Source: Pseudomonas sp. H1h (GTDB lineage: Bacteria > Pseudomonadota > Gammaproteobacteria > Pseudomonadales > Pseudomonadaceae). From it: a stretch of DNA of 64,000 nt. Location of the stretch: the NCBI RefSeq assembly GCF_000633255.1, contig NZ_AYMJ01000018.1:372001-436000 (forward strand), written 5' to 3'. The translations under genes were made by a program, and so were the position numbers. This document shows positions 62,790-64,000 of this stretch, piece by piece. The notes beneath the pieces are model-generated. The model did not search any database and was not told the DNA's origin. It saw nothing but the letters and a program-made list of their open reading frames with translations. Within the stretch, counting starts at the first letter, position 1, and each line of letters opens with the position of its first letter.

Positions 62790-63619
62790 GCAACGATCCC
62801 CTTTATAGAGTTTTGTCGGGAGTGTGCGAATTCGAGAAATTCCAGCAGCGTCTGGTTGACCAGGCGCGGCGACTCTACCGGCATCATATGCCGTTGCTCG
62901 GGCAGCACCGCAACCTTCGCACCGGGGATGCGCCGAGCCAGTTGCTCGGCCATTTGCGGAGTGGAACCGGGGTCGAGCTCGCCAGTGGCGATCAGCGTCG
63001 GCGCCTGAATGCTGCTCAGGTCGTCTGCGCGGTACATGTCCTGGGTGGCGAACAATTCATAGGTCGTCAGATAGCCTTGCGGATCATTGCCGGCCAGGGT
63101 CTGGCGAATCGCGGCGATCTGCGCCGGATTGGCTGCCTGATACTCGCGGCTGAACCAGCGTGACAAAGCCGCTTCGGCGTTGGCGTCCGGGCCGTGTTCG
63201 GCCGCTTGCGCGGTACGAGCGATGACCCCGGCGCGCTGTTCTTCGCTGCGGTTGAACACGCTGTTCAACACCACCAGGCTTTGCAGGCGCTCCGGGTAAT
63301 GCAGGGCAAACGCTCGTGCGACCAGACCGCCCATGGAGAAACCGATCACCGCTGCCTGCGGCAGTTTCAGGTGGTCGAGCAGCTCCAGCAACTGATCGGC
63401 GTAACCGAGCAGGTCGGTGCCGTTGGCCGGTCGCGGGCTGGCGCCATGGCCGAGCATGTCGTAGGCGATCACCCGGTATTGGCTGGCGAGGCCGACAATC
63501 TGCCCGCCCCACATTTCTTTATTCAGGCCCACGCCGTGGATCAAGACCACGGGCTGGCCTTGGCCGGTCGCCAGGTAACTGGTGCCAGCCGGGGTGAGTT
63601 CAGCGGTGAGCCGAATCAT
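62786..63619 (-). CDS. Alpha/beta hydrolase (RutD/PcaD-like)
   Basis: 277 aa from MIRLTAELTPAGTSYLATGQG (63619). Oxyanion HGVGLNKEMW, nucleophile GFSMGGLVARAFAL (Ser near 98), acid in LIATGELDPGSTP, and His in EQRHMMPVESP. Similar in type to RutD and enol-lactone hydrolases. Between the AA_synth-family gene (31 bases) and ALDH gene (overlap). Confidence 0.92.
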   Translation of the reverse strand: MIRLTAELTPAGTSYLATGQGQPVVLIHGVGLNKEMWGGQIVGLASQYRVIAYDMLGHGASPRPANGTDLLGYADQLLELLDHLKLPQAAVIGFSMGGLVARAFALHYPERLQSLVVLNSVFNRSEEQRAGVIARTAQAAEHGPDANAEAALSRWFSREYQAANPAQIAAIRQTLAGNDPQGYLTTYELFATQDMYRADDLSSIQAPTLIATGELDPGSTPQMAEQLARRIPGAKVAVLPEQRHMMPVESPRLVNQTLLEFLEFAHSRQNSIKGIVA

Positions 63620-63650
63620 GGAGCGCTCCTGCAATGCCTTTTTATTGTGA

Positions 63651-64000
63651 TTACTGGGCTTTTTCGGCGGCCAGTTCTTCCAGATCGATGTAACGGTTAC
63701 CGATGCGCGGGTGCAGGCGACCACCGTCGGCGCAACCGAGCACCACGACGATTTCGTCGGCACGCGGCGCGTCTTCGATCTGCATTTCCAGGGTGATGTA
63801 GTGCGAACGCTGACCTTCGTCGTCCTTGTGCATCATCGGGATCTGAATCGAGGTGCCCGGGCCGCCGCGCTTGTTGGTGAAGCTCAGGTAGCTCTTGGCC
63901 TTGACCGCTTCGCGGTAGTGGTTGCCAAAGCGCAGGGTGTGGATCACCGCCGAGGCGTGTTCGATTTCGCCGTCGGCACCGACCACTGCTGCCTTGCCGT
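63651..64000 (-). CDS. AA_synth (DUF1185) family protein, 5' end beyond right edge
   Basis: About 116 C-terminal residues: GKAAVVGADGEIEHASAVIHTLRFGNHYREAVKAKSYLSFTNKRGGPGTSIQIPMMHKDDEGQRSHYITLEMQIEDAPRADEIVVVLGCADGGRLHPRIGNR. I assign the so-called amino acid synthesis family, known for a Bacillus chorismate mutase-like fold. The operon promoter is outside the window. Confidence 0.8.
   Translation of the reverse strand, partial: GKAAVVGADGEIEHASAVIHTLRFGNHYREAVKAKSYLSFTNKRGGPGTSIQIPMMHKDDEGQRSHYITLEMQIEDAPRADEIVVVLGCADGGRLHPRIGNRYIDLEELAAEKAQ

Overview
The window looks like chromosome of a Pseudomonas of the fluorescens lineage. Codon use is GC-rich, most genes have close Pseudomonas-type counterparts (MetE, MntP with its Mn riboswitch, reverse transsulfuration pair, TerC, YghU, many LysR/AraC/GntR regulators), and intergenic spaces carry the typical GTGGGAGCGGGCTTGCTCGCGA-type REP elements. 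No rRNA, tRNA, CRISPR array or complete insertion sequence was seen. All calls come from reading the sequence; no database search was run.

Layout. 1-10 kb: edge fragment of a membrane protein, a serine-recombinase relative lacking its catalytic arginines, a MarR regulator coupled to an FAD monooxygenase, a glutamine amidotransferase, cupin, AraC, LysE and YghU genes, a deletion scar that left only the 3' ends of a LysR/LysE-like pair, a lipoprotein and a LysR gene. 10-18 kb: a LysR gene divergent from an amidohydrolase / C45 acyltransferase / MFS operon, then a ThDP enzyme, a DUF72 protein and mntP with a yybP-ykoY leader. 18.6-25.7 kb: a QseBC-like two-component system divergent from PepSY, cytochrome b561, BNR sialidase-like, membrane and LTA-synthase-like sulfatase genes, probably an envelope locus. 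25.7-38 kb: hydrolase/HxlR pair, LLM monooxygenase and flavin reductase divergent from an NCS1 permease, orphan polyamine-type binding protein, TerC, amidase, AraC, SBF transporter, LuxR-type response regulator. 38-50 kb: hybrid kinase, small lipoproteins, an 11-repeat secreted protein, reverse transsulfuration pair, metE, ppx, ParD-like/map. 50.5-56.3 kb: polyamine-type ABC importer, RibB with a degenerate GTP cyclohydrolase half, DUF1330. 56.4-58.9 kb: small AT-richer island with PAAR, a Cys/His T6SS effector candidate and its likely immunity protein. 58.9-64 kb: NUDIX, GntR, carboxymuconolactone decarboxylase-like, flavin reductase, aldehyde dehydrogenase, alpha/beta hydrolase, AA_synth-family gene running off the right edge.

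The most interesting observation is that four promoters spread over 27 kb (flavin reductase/LLM, NCS1 permease, ABC importer, RibB/DUF1330) share a GGTATACCATAATA-type site matching the FadR-subfamily GntR consensus. The only GntR gene seen sits in the 59-64 kb catabolic operon. Taken together the gene set (LLM monooxygenase, two flavin reductases, flavin precursor supply, alpha/beta hydrolase, aldehyde dehydrogenase, a BCM-fold AA_synth protein, NCS1 and ABC uptake) resembles the parts list of the Rut pyrimidine-ring-opening pathway without being it, and suggests an undescribed route for an N-containing, possibly cyclic, substrate. A second point is the PAAR gene, interrupted by an in-frame TGA where the family usually has Cys.
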